Positions 14,248 through 21,458 are shown, counted from the first letter of the stretch. The stretch is DNA of 21,458 nucleotides from an uncultured Collinsella sp. (GCA_902475475.1 CABRZY010000007.1:1-21458), one strand, 5' to 3'. Notes: generated by a model not told the origin, from the letters alone. A program made the numbers and translations.

Positions 14248-15057
14248 ATGTCGTTTCTAACCTCGATGTTCAAGACCGAAAAGCCGGTTATCGGAATGCT
14301 GCACCTGCGTCCTCTGCCGGGCGATCCGCTGTATTACCCGGGCGGAAGCGTGTCGCAGGTCGTGGAAGCCGCCAAGCGCGATCTCGAGACGTTGCAGCAG
14401 GGCGGTGTCGATGGCATTTTGATTACCAATGAGCTCTCGATGCCCTATGAGCAGCACGTTTCTCCCTCAACCCTTGCATCGATGGGCTATGTAATCGGGG
14501 CCCTATCCCATGATCTGTCGACCCCTTGGGGAGCTGAGGCTATTTACGATGGTGATGCCACAATCGAACTGTGCGCTGCCGTCGATGCGCAGTTCACGCG
14601 TTGCAATTTTTGCGGTGCCTGGGCCGGTGATCTCGGGCTGATTAACCGAGATTTCGCGCACACCATGCGTCGCAAGGCGGCGCTGCGCTTGGACGACCTC
14701 AAGCTTTTTCACTTCATCACGAGCGAGGGGGAGGTTTATCTCAACGACCGCACGACTGCGGACATTGCCGATTCACTTCTCTTTAATTGCCTACCGGATG
14801 CGATGGTCATCGGCGGTTCGGCTGCCGGTCGTGGCGCTTCGGGCGAGCTTGCCGATGAGGTCCGTGAGCGTGTTGGCGAAGTACCTGTGGTATGTGGCAC
14901 CGGTTGTCGCGAAAATACCGTGGCTGACGTATTTGCTCACTACGATGGCGCGTTTGTCGGCACCTGCTTAAAGCGCGACGGAAAGCTGGATGCCCCGGTT
15001 GATGTTGAGCGGGTAGCTCGTTTTATGGCTGCCGCTCGTACGGCGCGAGGGGAGTAG
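14248..15057 (+). CDS. BtpA/SgcQ-family protein
   Basis: This 269-residue protein belongs to the BtpA family, which includes cyanobacterial BtpA and E. coli SgcQ. MLHLRPLPGDP, LQQGGVDGILITNELSMPY, GRGASGELADEVRE and VVCGTGCRENTVADVF follow the SgcQ pattern; an overall TIM-barrel fold is expected. The start at 14248 has AAGGAG six bases before it, and an in-frame ATG at 14233 lies on that ribosome site and is rejected. The family has no established enzymatic activity in gut bacteria, but SgcQ also sits in a sugar operon. Here it lies between yjbQ and a sugar kinase, 34 bases after yjbQ, and is likely co-transcribed with both. Confidence 0.85.
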   Translation: MSFLTSMFKTEKPVIGMLHLRPLPGDPLYYPGGSVSQVVEAAKRDLETLQQGGVDGILITNELSMPYEQHVSPSTLASMGYVIGALSHDLSTPWGAEAIYDGDATIELCAAVDAQFTRCNFCGAWAGDLGLINRDFAHTMRRKAALRLDDLKLFHFITSEGEVYLNDRTTADIADSLLFNCLPDAMVIGGSAAGRGASGELADEVRERVGEVPVVCGTGCRENTVADVFAHYDGAFVGTCLKRDGKLDAPVDVERVARFMAAARTARGE

Positions 15058-15927
15058 GCACCTATGGCGCTCTATCTGGGTATTGATATTGGGACAAGCG
15101 CCTCTAAAGGCGTTTTAATCGATGATCGATGCAACATCGTTTGTCAAGCCTCTTGTGGACACGAGACGGACAACCCGTGTGATGGATGGTACCAGCATGA
15201 TGCGGAGGCAGTTTGGTGGGGCGATTTTTGCCGCTTGTCGCGCGAGCTGGTGGCGCGATCGGGGGTTAACGCGGCACAGATCGGATGCGTGGGCCTTTCC
15301 GCATTGGGTTGCGACTGCGTACCGGTCGATACCGAGTGCAATGCGCTGGCGCCCGCGATTTTGTATGGAGTCGATGCACGTTCGAAGCCGCAGATTGACG
15401 AGCTTCTTTCCGAATATGGGTCAGACCGCGCACGCGAGCTTTTCGGACACGATCCCTGTTCGTCAGATATTGCTCCCAAGATCTTGTGGTTTAAGGAGAA
15501 TATGCCCGAGGTGCACGAACGTGCCGCGAAGTTCCTGACGGCGTCATCGTTTCTGTGCGCGAAGTTGACGGGGCGTTTTACGGTGGACCGTTATTTGGCG
15601 GAGGATTTTCTTCCTCTATACGACCGCTACACTTGGAAGGTTGATGCTCGGGAATGTGCTCGTTTCTGCCGGCCTGACCAGATGGCGGAGGTAATGTCGG
15701 CTACCGATATTGCCGGGGTGATTACGCAGCGTGCGGCTGAGGCGACGGGGCTCGCGGCAGGGACACCTGTCTTAGTGGGAACGGGCGACTCTGGTGCCGA
15801 GGCCATTTCGACGGGTGTGTTCCGTCCCGGCGATATGATGGTTCAGTTGGGGAGCACGGCGTATTTCATCTACCTAGCTGATCATATGATCGATGATGCC
15901 CGCCTGTGGCCAGGGACGTTTATCATT

Positions 15928-16038
15928 CCCGGAACTTACGGGATCTGCGCGGGGACCAATACGGCGGACGGCGTCGCGATACAGCTCTTGGCGCAGCCCC
16001 CGGAACTTACGGGATCTGCGCGGGGACCAATACGGCGG
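15928..16038. repeat. 40-bp perfect direct repeat with 71-bp period
   Basis: Bases 15928-15967 are repeated exactly at 15999-16038. Only the second copy continues into normal kinase sequence. Deleting one period restores the kinase reading frame, which replication slippage between the copies could do. Confidence 0.95.
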
Positions 16039-16084
16039 GTGCACTCACATCGTGGCTGCGCCAAGAGCTGTATCGCGACGCCGT
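15968..16084. repeat. 31-bp perfect inverted repeat inside the FGGY kinase
   Basis: Bases 15968-15998 are the exact reverse complement of 16054-16084; the arms are separated by 55 bases, so a long hairpin can form. The left arm is the inserted copy, since the right arm encodes the conserved kinase segment SWLRQELYRDAV. Confidence 0.95.
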
Positions 16085-16681
16085 AGAGGCCGAGGGTCAC
16101 GGTGGCCCCGATGCATATTCGGTTATGGCGCATGATGCCGCCGATGTGGCGCCGGGTGCCGATGGGCTCCTGTGTCTGCCGTACTTTGCAGGGGAGCGTA
16201 CTCCGCTCAACGATCCCGAGGCGCGTGGCGTCTTCTTTGGCCTGACCGGAAGGCATACGCGAGCCCATATGGTTCGCGCCGCCTTGGAAGGCGTCGCGTA
16301 TACCGTTGCATCCCATGTCGACATTATCGAGCGAGAGCATGGACTGCCAATTGGGCGCATTATGCTTGTCGGAGGTGGAACCAAGAATCCAGTTTGGATG
16401 CAAGCTATCGCCGACGTATGCGGGCGCGAGGTCTCGGTTGCCAAGGTTACGGTGGGCGCATGCTTCGGTGATGCCATCATGGCAGCTCTCGCAGGTGGCG
16501 CCTATGCATCGTGGGATGAGCTCGCCCAAGTCCTTGGCGTTGCGCAAACAATCGTGCCTGATATGGCTGCCCACGAGTTATATGCGTCGCGCCGTCATAT
16601 CTTTGACGAATTGTATGCACGCAACCGTGATCTCATGCACGAATTGGTGTAATGCTGCCGAATTGTACTGCCTTCCAAAAT

Positions 16682-16721
16682 AGGGACTGCGTTGTGCGAT
16701 TCGCATGTCCCTTGGCATTTT
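16682..16721. terminator. Terminator between convergent FGGY kinase and tatD
   Basis: AGGGAC (16682-16687) and GTCCCT (16707-16712) pair, extended inward by GCG/CGC with a bulge, followed by TTGGCATTTT. AAAAT on the other flank allows bidirectional action for the convergent minus-strand tatD. Confidence 0.6.
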
Positions 16722-16733
16722 AGCCCACAGGGG

Positions 16734-17516
16734 TTAGCGAAGGTCAAAAACAGCGTGCGCATTTGCTAAAACTGCCGACTCGATGCGCTTTGCGTCACAG
16801 TTTTTGAGTGAGGCAATGCGCATCGAGGTCCTTGTGAGCGATCTGATGAGCGACTGTGCGCTTGTTTCTGTGTTTGGTTCGGCTGGTGAATCGGTCTCGA
16901 GCAGTAAACGATCGAGTGGAATCTGTCGTGAGTATTCGCGACCGCGCTTGGTCGCGAGCATGCGTTCGTTGACGGAAAAATAACAGCCCGCATTACGCGC
17001 GCGGGCGAGTTCGTCCGAAGTGCCGCTAAACCAGTGGAAGATGATAGCGGGGGAGTCGGGGTTTGGGATGAGTAGCCCATGCGATTCGAGGACGTCCAGT
17101 ACGGCTCCTGCTGAACGAACGACGTGAATTGATATCACGCGTCCGGCAAGAGGATGCTGCACGAGCGCATCGCAGAGCCGGTTAAGTGCCTGTATTTGTA
17201 GCGGCTTACTTCCAGCAAAGCGTGCGGAAAAGTCGAGTCCGACTTCGCCGATGTAGCGCTCTTGGGCAGCAACTTCGCAAAGCAGATTGACTTCGGCAGG
17301 ACCGCAGCGGCCGTCGGCGAGCCACCAGGGGTGGAGCCCAGCACCGACGATGATGCCTGGTTGGCGACGGGCGCGCTCGTTTGCGGCCGAAAAGTCGCGT
17401 GGATCGATGCCGCAGTCAAATAGACCCAAGCCCAGCGCCGTCGCCTCATCGGCAACGGCGTCCGGGTGAGCCATTAAATCAAGATGGCAGTGTGCATCAA
17501 ATAACCGGGGCTCCAT
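16734..17516 (-). CDS. TatD-family metal-dependent hydrolase/DNase
   Basis: This 260-residue protein is a TatD-family metal-dependent hydrolase, a TIM-barrel enzyme with reported DNase activity. The HxH motif is in FDAHCHLD (6-13), the metal-bridging Glu in IGEVGLDFS, a His ligand in ISIHVV, FHWFSGT, and the conserved LLETDSPAEP near the C-terminus. All key residues are present and the length is normal. GGAG precedes the ATG, and only 14 bases separate it from tcdA upstream, so the two form an operon. It is cytoplasmic. The physiological substrate of TatD proteins other than nucleic acid ends is not settled. C-terminal residues after TDSP are less typical but intact. Confidence 0.87.
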   Translation of the reverse strand: MEPRLFDAHCHLDLMAHPDAVADEATALGLGLFDCGIDPRDFSAANERARRQPGIIVGAGLHPWWLADGRCGPAEVNLLCEVAAQERYIGEVGLDFSARFAGSKPLQIQALNRLCDALVQHPLAGRVISIHVVRSAGAVLDVLESHGLLIPNPDSPAIIFHWFSGTSDELARARNAGCYFSVNERMLATKRGREYSRQIPLDRLLLETDSPAEPNTETSAQSLIRSLTRTSMRIASLKNCDAKRIESAVLANAHAVFDLR

Positions 17517-17530
17517 CTCGGTGCGCTCCG

Positions 17531-18328
17531 CTAGTCCAGACGTTGGCCATCGGAGCGTACGCGCTCAGTGCCGCGGCCGCTGATCTGGCGGATAACCTCG
17601 CCGGCAATCATCTGGCCCATGATGGGCGGCATAAAGCTGGCGGTTCCCAGCTCGGTGCGCTCGTGGATGTTGGAAGGGTCGCGGGGCTGTGTCTTAACCG
17701 ATTCCTCGCAGCTAAACAGTACATGCAGGCTCTTGATTCCGCGCTTCTTGCATTCTTTGCGCATGATGCGGCTCATGGGGTCACGTACCGTATCGAAAAT
17801 GTCGGCAAAGCGGAGGCACTCGGGATGGAGCTTGTTGGCCCCGCCCATGGAGCTAACCAAACGAATGTCGTGGTCCTGAGCATATTTGGCAATGGTGAGC
17901 TTGGCCGAGATGGTGTCGATGGCGTCGACGACGTAGTCGAGCTTGCCGTCCGTCTGCTCCAAAACGCTCGCGAAGAAATCATCGATGTTGTCGCTCAGCA
18001 AGTATTCAGTTCGCTTGATGACGGCAGCGGCGGGATTGATGTCGTGGATCATGGCTTCCATCACGTCAACCTTGCGCTTTCCGATGGTGCTGTGAAAGGC
18101 GATGGCCTGGCGATTGATATTACTGGGCGCGATGATGTCCTTATCCAGAATGACGAAATGACCGATGCCGCCGCGGGCGAGTGCCTCGCAGCAGTTGGAG
18201 CCCACGCCTCCGCAGCCGAGCACTAGCACCGTAGCATCGGCGAGCTTATCGAGTGCCTCGCGGCCCATGATAATCTCGAGCTTGGTGTCGCGTGTCTCGA
18301 TGGGAGTTGCGGCTGTGGTTTCGGTCAT
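17531..18328 (-). CDS. tcdA: tRNA threonylcarbamoyladenosine dehydratase (TcdA/CsdL)
   Basis: This 265-residue E1-like enzyme of the ThiF/MoeB superfamily matches TcdA, which uses ATP to cyclise t6A at position 37 of tRNAs reading ANN codons. The nucleotide-binding VLVLGCGGVGSNCCEAL (35-51), the NINRQ motif, VVDAIDTISAKL, SSMGGANKLHPE and the C-terminal GTASFMPPIMGQMIAGEVIRQ are as expected for TcdA and differ from ThiF and MoeB, which carry zinc-binding cysteines that are not seen here. The start has GGAGG six bases upstream. It is transcribed away from the SdpR/SdpI pair from the promoter at 18373 and is followed by tatD. TcdA acts with a CsdE/CsdA-type sulfur system in E. coli; none is in view. 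Confidence 0.88.
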   Translation of the reverse strand: MTETTAATPIETRDTKLEIIMGREALDKLADATVLVLGCGGVGSNCCEALARGGIGHFVILDKDIIAPSNINRQAIAFHSTIGKRKVDVMEAMIHDINPAAAVIKRTEYLLSDNIDDFFASVLEQTDGKLDYVVDAIDTISAKLTIAKYAQDHDIRLVSSMGGANKLHPECLRFADIFDTVRDPMSRIMRKECKKRGIKSLHVLFSCEESVKTQPRDPSNIHERTELGTASFMPPIMGQMIAGEVIRQISGRGTERVRSDGQRLD

Positions 18329-18372
18329 AGATATCCTCCGATGGGGAAGCGAATCGTGTTTTAGCTATCGTC

Positions 18373-18401
18373 ATTATAGGTAATCGCCCATAGGTTGCGA
18401 T
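18373..18401 (-). promoter_or_regulatory. Predicted tcdA promoter
   Basis: On the minus strand a perfect TATAAT (complement of 18373-18378) lies 45 bases before the tcdA start. Seventeen bases upstream is a poor minus-35 (ATCGCA, or TCGCAA at 16). It relies mainly on the exact minus-10. Confidence 0.5.
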
Positions 18402-18443
18402 GACGTTTGCTTTGATGTGGTTTGAAGCATTGAGATTAGATAG

Positions 18444-18459
18444 TTAGACAAACATCTAA
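18444..18459. promoter_or_regulatory. ArsR/SdpR-type operator overlapping the minus-35
   Basis: TTAGA (18444-18448) and TCTAA (18455-18459) are exact inverted repeats spaced six bases, with a further TTAGA just upstream at 18436-18440. The site overlaps the minus-35 of the regulator gene, the expected layout for autorepression. Confidence 0.6.
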
Positions 18460-18473
18460 ATATCGAGTATAGT
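18445..18473 (+). promoter_or_regulatory. Promoter of the SdpR/SdpI-like pair
   Basis: TAGACA (18445-18450) and TATAGT (18468-18473) each match five of six consensus bases with an ideal 17-base spacer. It is the clearest promoter in the window and lies 35 bases before the regulator start. Confidence 0.8.
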
Positions 18474-18507
18474 GTGCACGTCATGAGAGATGATGAGAGG
18501 AGGTCTT

Positions 18508-18786
18508 ATGCCGGGAGAGGGTTTTAAGGCGCTTGCCGATCCAACGCGACGGCGCATTTTGGAGTTGCTGCGCGAGGGCAATTGCACGGCGGGGGAGCTT
18601 GCCGAGCATTTCGATATCAGTAAGCCGTCGCTGAGCCATCACTTGGCGACGCTCAAAAACGCCGGGTTGGTAACCGACGAACGTCATGGTCAAAACATCG
18701 TTTACAGCTTAAACACCACCGTCATGCAGGACTTGATCGGTTGGTTTATGGGCTTTACAAACACGGAAGGTGATAAGGATGAATAA
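18508..18786 (+). CDS. ArsR-family autorepressor, SdpR-like
   Basis: This 92-residue protein is a winged-helix ArsR/SmtB regulator. It opens with FKALADPTRRRILELLREG, then the recognition helix ISKPSLSHHLATLKNAGLV and the wing DERHGQNIVYSLN. It lacks the cysteine metal-binding ELCVCDL motif, as in SdpR, so it probably responds through its membrane partner and not through a metal. I choose the ATG at 18508, which has AGAGGAGG four bases upstream; an upstream ATG at 18490 would translate that ribosome site. It overlaps the sdpI-like gene by eight bases (ATGAATAA), showing tight coupling. It likely represses its own promoter through the palindrome at 18444. Confidence 0.88.
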   Translation: MPGEGFKALADPTRRRILELLREGNCTAGELAEHFDISKPSLSHHLATLKNAGLVTDERHGQNIVYSLNTTVMQDLIGWFMGFTNTEGDKDE

Positions 18787-19483
18787 CGAAAACAAGGGCA
18801 TTCACCCCACGGGGGTATCGTCGCGCGTGTGGATTGCGCTGGTCGCTCTGTGCGTCGCCAATGTCGTAGCGCATCTCATGGTGATGCCGAGCTTGCCTGC
18901 ACAGATTCCCACGCATTGGGGCGCGAACGGCGCCGTTGACGGTTGGGGTCCTAGCTGGATGGCCTCCGCGCTCGGCGTGCTGCCTCTGGCGCTTCTCGCA
19001 ATGTTCTGCGTGGTGCCGCGCATCGACCCCAAAGGTGAGGCATATCGAACCTCGGGCAAGTTCTACCAGGGCTTCGTAATCGTCTTCACCTTGTTCATGT
19101 GCGCCATAAGCTGGCTGGGAGAGCTTACGGTCTGGGGCGTGGTGCCGGCGGTCGGTTCGGTTAACGTGCTGATTTCCGGTGCTATCGGTTTGCTGTTCAT
19201 CGGCGTAGGCAACTACTTGCCGCGTGTGAAGCAGAACTATACGCTCGGTATCAAGACACCTTGGGCGCTTGCCGATCCCGAGAACTGGCGCCGTACGCAG
19301 CGTTTTGGCGGCGCCTGCTTTATGGTGCTGGGTATTGGCCTGATTGTGATGGGCGTGGCAGGCAGCGTGCTTTCGAGTGAAGTCGTCGCCGCGGTGATTG
19401 CGGTTCTGGCGTTTGGTTCGGTCGGAGCCGTCTACGTCTACTCGTATCTGTTGTGGCGCAAATCGCAGCGGGCCGTTCGCTAA
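18779..19483 (+). CDS. SdpI-family membrane protein with DUF1648-type N-terminus
   Basis: This 234-residue protein has about six transmembrane helices. The N-terminal half holds VWIALVALCVANVVAHLMV and the DUF1648-type IPTHWGANGAVDGWGP; the C-terminal half carries the SdpI signature GNYLPRVKQNYTLGIKTPWAL followed by ENWRRTQRFGG. In Bacillus, SdpI confers immunity to the SdpC peptide and sequesters SdpR at the membrane. Here the regulator-membrane pair is kept but no SdpC-like peptide gene or SdpAB processing genes occur in the window. It may sense an external toxin or envelope stress. The start has GGTGATAAGG upstream and overlaps the regulator stop. Confidence 0.86.
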   Translation: MNNENKGIHPTGVSSRVWIALVALCVANVVAHLMVMPSLPAQIPTHWGANGAVDGWGPSWMASALGVLPLALLAMFCVVPRIDPKGEAYRTSGKFYQGFVIVFTLFMCAISWLGELTVWGVVPAVGSVNVLISGAIGLLFIGVGNYLPRVKQNYTLGIKTPWALADPENWRRTQRFGGACFMVLGIGLIVMGVAGSVLSSEVVAAVIAVLAFGSVGAVYVYSYLLWRKSQRAVR

Positions 19484-19521
19484 GGTTGCGGAAAACTAGC
19501 GTACGCAGTTCATGGTATGTT

Positions 19522-19576
19522 CTGGGGGATTTTTCCCAGGTAGTATTAGGGGGTGTGGGCAACCATGCCCCTTTTT
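19522..19576 (+). terminator. Tandem hairpins ending in a terminator before ettA
   Basis: A first small hairpin, CTGGG (19522-19526) with CCCAG (19535-19539), is followed by GGGCA (19557-19561) with TGCCC (19566-19570) and then CTTTTT. The second is an intrinsic terminator for the SdpI-like gene. It lies 92 bases before ettA, and I found no convincing ettA promoter between, so a leader-attenuation role for ettA is a possible alternative. Confidence 0.65.
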
Positions 19577-19667
19577 CGTTACGTTTCAGAGCTGATTTCC
19601 TTATTTCGTTTCCACTAAAGCGAATCAAGAGTAGGGAAACAGCAGGTAGAAAGGATAAAACAGGCAA

Positions 19668-21347
19668 ATGGCGGAGTTTATCTACCAGATGTATCAGGCT
19701 CGCAAGGCCCATGGCGACAAGGTAATCCTTGACGACGTGACCCTGAGCTTCTACCCCGGTGCCAAGATCGGCGTCGTGGGCCCCAATGGTATGGGCAAGT
19801 CGACCCTGCTCAAGATCATGGCCGGCATCGAGGAGGTCTCCAACGGCGATGCCAGGCTCACCCCCGGCTACACCGTGGGCATCCTGCAGCAGGAGCCGCC
19901 GCTCGACGATGACAAGACCGTCATCGAGAACGTGCGCATGGCATTTGGCGACATGATCGCCAAGGTCGATCGCTTCAACAAAATCGGCGAGGAGATGTGC
20001 GACCCGGACTGCGACATGGATGCCCTCATGGCCGAGATGGGCAAGCTCCAGGACGAGATCGACGCCGCCGACGGCTGGGATATCGATTCCAAGCTCGGTC
20101 AGGCCATGGACGCCCTGCAGCTGCCCGATTCCGACATGCCGGTCAACGTGCTTTCCGGCGGCGAGCGCCGTCGCGTGGCCCTGTGCAAGCTGCTGCTCGA
20201 GGCTCCCGACCTGCTGCTGCTCGACGAGCCCACGAACCACCTGGACGCCGAGTCGATCCTGTGGCTCGAGCACTTCCTGCACAACTACCAGGGTGCCGTG
20301 CTTGCCGTCACGCACGATCGCTACTTCCTGGATAATGTTGCCGAGTGGATCTGCGAGGTCGACCGCGGTCACCTTTATCCCTACAAGGGCAACTACTCCA
20401 CGTATCTGGAGACCAAGGCCGCCCGTATCGAGGCGCAGGGCAACCACGACGCCAAGCTCGCCAAGCGCATGGAGGCCGAGCTCGAGTGGGTACGCAGCTC
20501 GCCCAAGGCTCGCCAGGCCAAGAACAAGGCCCGTCTGGCTCGCTACGAGGAGATGGAGGCCGAGGCCCGCGCAAGCCAGAAGCTCGACTGGACCGACATC
20601 CGCATCCCTGTGGGCCCGCGTCTGGGCAACAAGGTGCTCGAGGCTCATCACCTGCACAAGGAGTTCGATGGCCGTGTGCTCATCGATGACCTTTCGTTCA
20701 CCCTGCCTCGCAACGGCATTGTGGGCGTCATCGGCCCCAACGGTGTCGGTAAGACCACACTGTTCAAGACGATTGTGGGTCTGGAGCCGCTGACTTCGGG
20801 CGAGCTCGAGGTGGGCGAGACCGTCAAGATCTCCTATGTCGATCAGAACCGTTCCGGCATCGACCCCGATAAGAACCTATGGGAGGTCGTCTCGGACGGC
20901 CTGGACCACATGATGGTGGGCGAGACCGAGGTTCCCAGCCGCGCGTACGTGGCGAGCTTTGGCTTTAAGGGCCAGGACCAGCAGAAGCGCGCCGGCGTGC
21001 TCTCCGGTGGTGAGCGCAACCGTCTGAACCTGGCGCTCACGCTCAAGCAGGGCGGCAACCTGTTGCTCCTCGACGAGCCCACGAACGACCTCGACGTCGA
21101 GACGCTGTCCTCGCTCGAAGCGGCGCTGCTCGAGTTCCCGGGCTGTTCGGTGGTCATTAGCCACGACCGTATGTTCCTGGACCGCGTCGCCACGCACATT
21201 CTGGCGTGGGAGGGCACCGACGAGAATCCGGGCAACTGGTATTGGTTCGAGGGCAACTTCGAGGCCTATCAGGCCAACCGCATCGAGCGCCTGGGCGAGG
21301 ACGCAGCCCAGCCGCATCGTATTCACCGCAAGCTCACGCGCGACTAG
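19668..21347 (+). CDS. ettA: ABC-F translation factor EttA (energy-dependent translational throttle)
   Basis: This 559-residue soluble ABC-F protein matches EttA, which binds the ribosomal E site and gates entry into elongation according to ATP level. It has two nucleotide-binding domains: Walker A GPNGMGKST (38-46), signature VLSGGERRRVALCKLLLEA, Walker B LLLLDEPTNHLDAES; then a charged linker (KRMEAELEWVRSSPKARQAKNKARLARYEEME), and a second Walker A GPNGVGKTT, VLSGGERNRLNLAL and LLLLDEPTNDLD. E. coli EttA has 555 residues, so it is full length. It has no membrane domain. The ATG at 19668 begins the typical MAEFIYQM; its ribosome site is weak (AAAGGA about twelve bases away). It is a housekeeping gene, and a strong terminator follows. 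Confidence 0.93.
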   Translation: MAEFIYQMYQARKAHGDKVILDDVTLSFYPGAKIGVVGPNGMGKSTLLKIMAGIEEVSNGDARLTPGYTVGILQQEPPLDDDKTVIENVRMAFGDMIAKVDRFNKIGEEMCDPDCDMDALMAEMGKLQDEIDAADGWDIDSKLGQAMDALQLPDSDMPVNVLSGGERRRVALCKLLLEAPDLLLLDEPTNHLDAESILWLEHFLHNYQGAVLAVTHDRYFLDNVAEWICEVDRGHLYPYKGNYSTYLETKAARIEAQGNHDAKLAKRMEAELEWVRSSPKARQAKNKARLARYEEMEAEARASQKLDWTDIRIPVGPRLGNKVLEAHHLHKEFDGRVLIDDLSFTLPRNGIVGVIGPNGVGKTTLFKTIVGLEPLTSGELEVGETVKISYVDQNRSGIDPDKNLWEVVSDGLDHMMVGETEVPSRAYVASFGFKGQDQQKRAGVLSGGERNRLNLALTLKQGGNLLLLDEPTNDLDVETLSSLEAALLEFPGCSVVISHDRMFLDRVATHILAWEGTDENPGNWYWFEGNFEAYQANRIERLGEDAAQPHRIHRKLTRD

Positions 21348-21370
21348 TCGAGCTCAGGTGACCTAACGAG

Positions 21371-21407
21371 AAAGGGACGATAACCTTGAGGGTTATCGTC
21401 CCTTTTT
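21371..21407. terminator. Strong bidirectional terminator after ettA
   Basis: A perfect 15-pair stem, AAAGGGACGATAACC (21371-21385) with its complement at 21391-21405, has a five-base loop and runs into TTTTT. The A-run on the left flank makes it work for the convergent minus-strand gene too. Confidence 0.95.
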
Positions 21408-21408
21408 G

Positions 21409-21458
21409 TTACTTGGTAGAAGGCTCTACTTTATCGATGGTCCAGGCGGCTCCGAGAC
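21409..21458 (-). CDS. C-terminal end of an unidentified minus-strand gene (cut by window end)
   Basis: On the minus strand the final 50 bases read without interruption as LGAAWTIDKVEPSTK followed by TAA, with the stop directly against the shared terminator. The placement is what a convergent gene end looks like, but 15 residues are too few to name a family. It could also be chance open frame. Confidence 0.4.
   Translation of the reverse strand, partial: LGAAWTIDKVEPSTK

Larger units (their letters stand above)
15064..16652 (+). pseudogene. FGGY-family carbohydrate kinase, frame broken by a 71-bp insertion
   Basis: This is an FGGY sugar kinase (xylulokinase-like) split between two frames. 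The N-terminal part (15064-15967, about 301 codons) has LGIDIGTSASKGVLID, YGVDARSKPQIDE and the catalytic GTGDSGAEAIS. It then reads into an insertion and stops at 16086. The C-terminal part, in another frame from 16039 to 16652, has GLLCLPYFAGERTPLNDP and VGGGTKNPVWMQAIADVCG. Removing bases 15968-16038 (71 bp, not a multiple of three) joins them into one 505-residue protein, the normal length for the family. The rest of the sequence is undamaged, so the event is recent, reversible, or an artefact. It would phosphorylate a ketose or polyol released in the pathway. It is the last gene of the operon; a terminator follows at 16682. Confidence 0.88.

Noticed and set aside
15928..16084. Insertion sequence or transposon remnant in the FGGY kinase
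   Set aside because: Every inserted base is accounted for by the local 31-bp inverted copy plus 40-bp duplication; there is no foreign sequence or transposase.
15968..16084. Site-specific invertible switch between the 31-bp inverted repeats
   Set aside because: Flipping the 55-base middle would not restore the frame, since the extra 71 bp stay in place, and no recombinase gene is nearby. Deletion between the direct repeats is the only simple restoring event.
19320..20657. Minus-strand open frame of 445 codons
   Set aside because: Antisense to ettA and the end of the SdpI-like gene; no family resemblance, and ettA motifs are unmistakable.

Overview
The window looks like one end of a draft contig from a moderately GC-rich actinobacterium, most likely a gut Coriobacteriia member of the Collinsella type. 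That placement is an inference from base composition, strong AGGAGG-type ribosome sites and the gene families present; no rRNA or marker gene fixes it. The first 13 bases match the 3' end of an Illumina TruSeq adapter, so position 1 is a contig end and not biological sequence.

Region 1 (122-2987, minus strand) is a fragment of a mobile-element-like operon. Transcribed right to left it holds an unrecognised 295-residue protein, a ClpP-type serine protease with an intact catalytic triad, and a VirD4/TraG-type coupling ATPase whose start overlaps the protease stop by 8 bases. The rest of the element is lost at the contig end. A run of degenerate repeats lies just upstream of its first gene, and a 490-base gap separates it from chromosomal-looking genes.

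Region 2 (3478-5043, plus) holds two HAD-family hydrolases separated by a strong terminator.

Region 3 (5194-16652, plus) is the main interest: a catabolic cluster whose core resembles the E. coli frl (fructoselysine) system. It has a GntR/UTRA regulator, then, behind a promoter and a perfect 10-3-10 operator-like palindrome, a YfcC-type transporter, an amidohydrolase, an FrlC-like epimerase, an FrlB-like SIS deglycase with both catalytic residues, and an FrlD-like PfkB kinase. A 15-bp-stem terminator follows. Beyond it lie a second divergent PfkB kinase, an amidohydrolase-2 protein with a degenerate metal site, YjbQ, a BtpA/SgcQ-family protein and an FGGY kinase. The likely job is uptake, phosphorylation and cleavage of a sugar-amine (Amadori-type) or related conjugate; the true substrate is not visible. 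The FGGY gene is broken by a 71-bp insertion made of a 31-bp inverted copy of downstream sequence plus a 40-bp direct duplication. This is a template-switch signature: a real mutation, a reversible switch, or a library or assembly chimera.

Region 4 (16734-21458) holds a minus-strand tcdA-tatD pair, a divergent SdpR/SdpI-type regulator-membrane protein pair with a clear promoter and overlapping operator, the translation factor EttA with a very strong terminator, and the last codons of an unidentified minus-strand gene cut by the window end.
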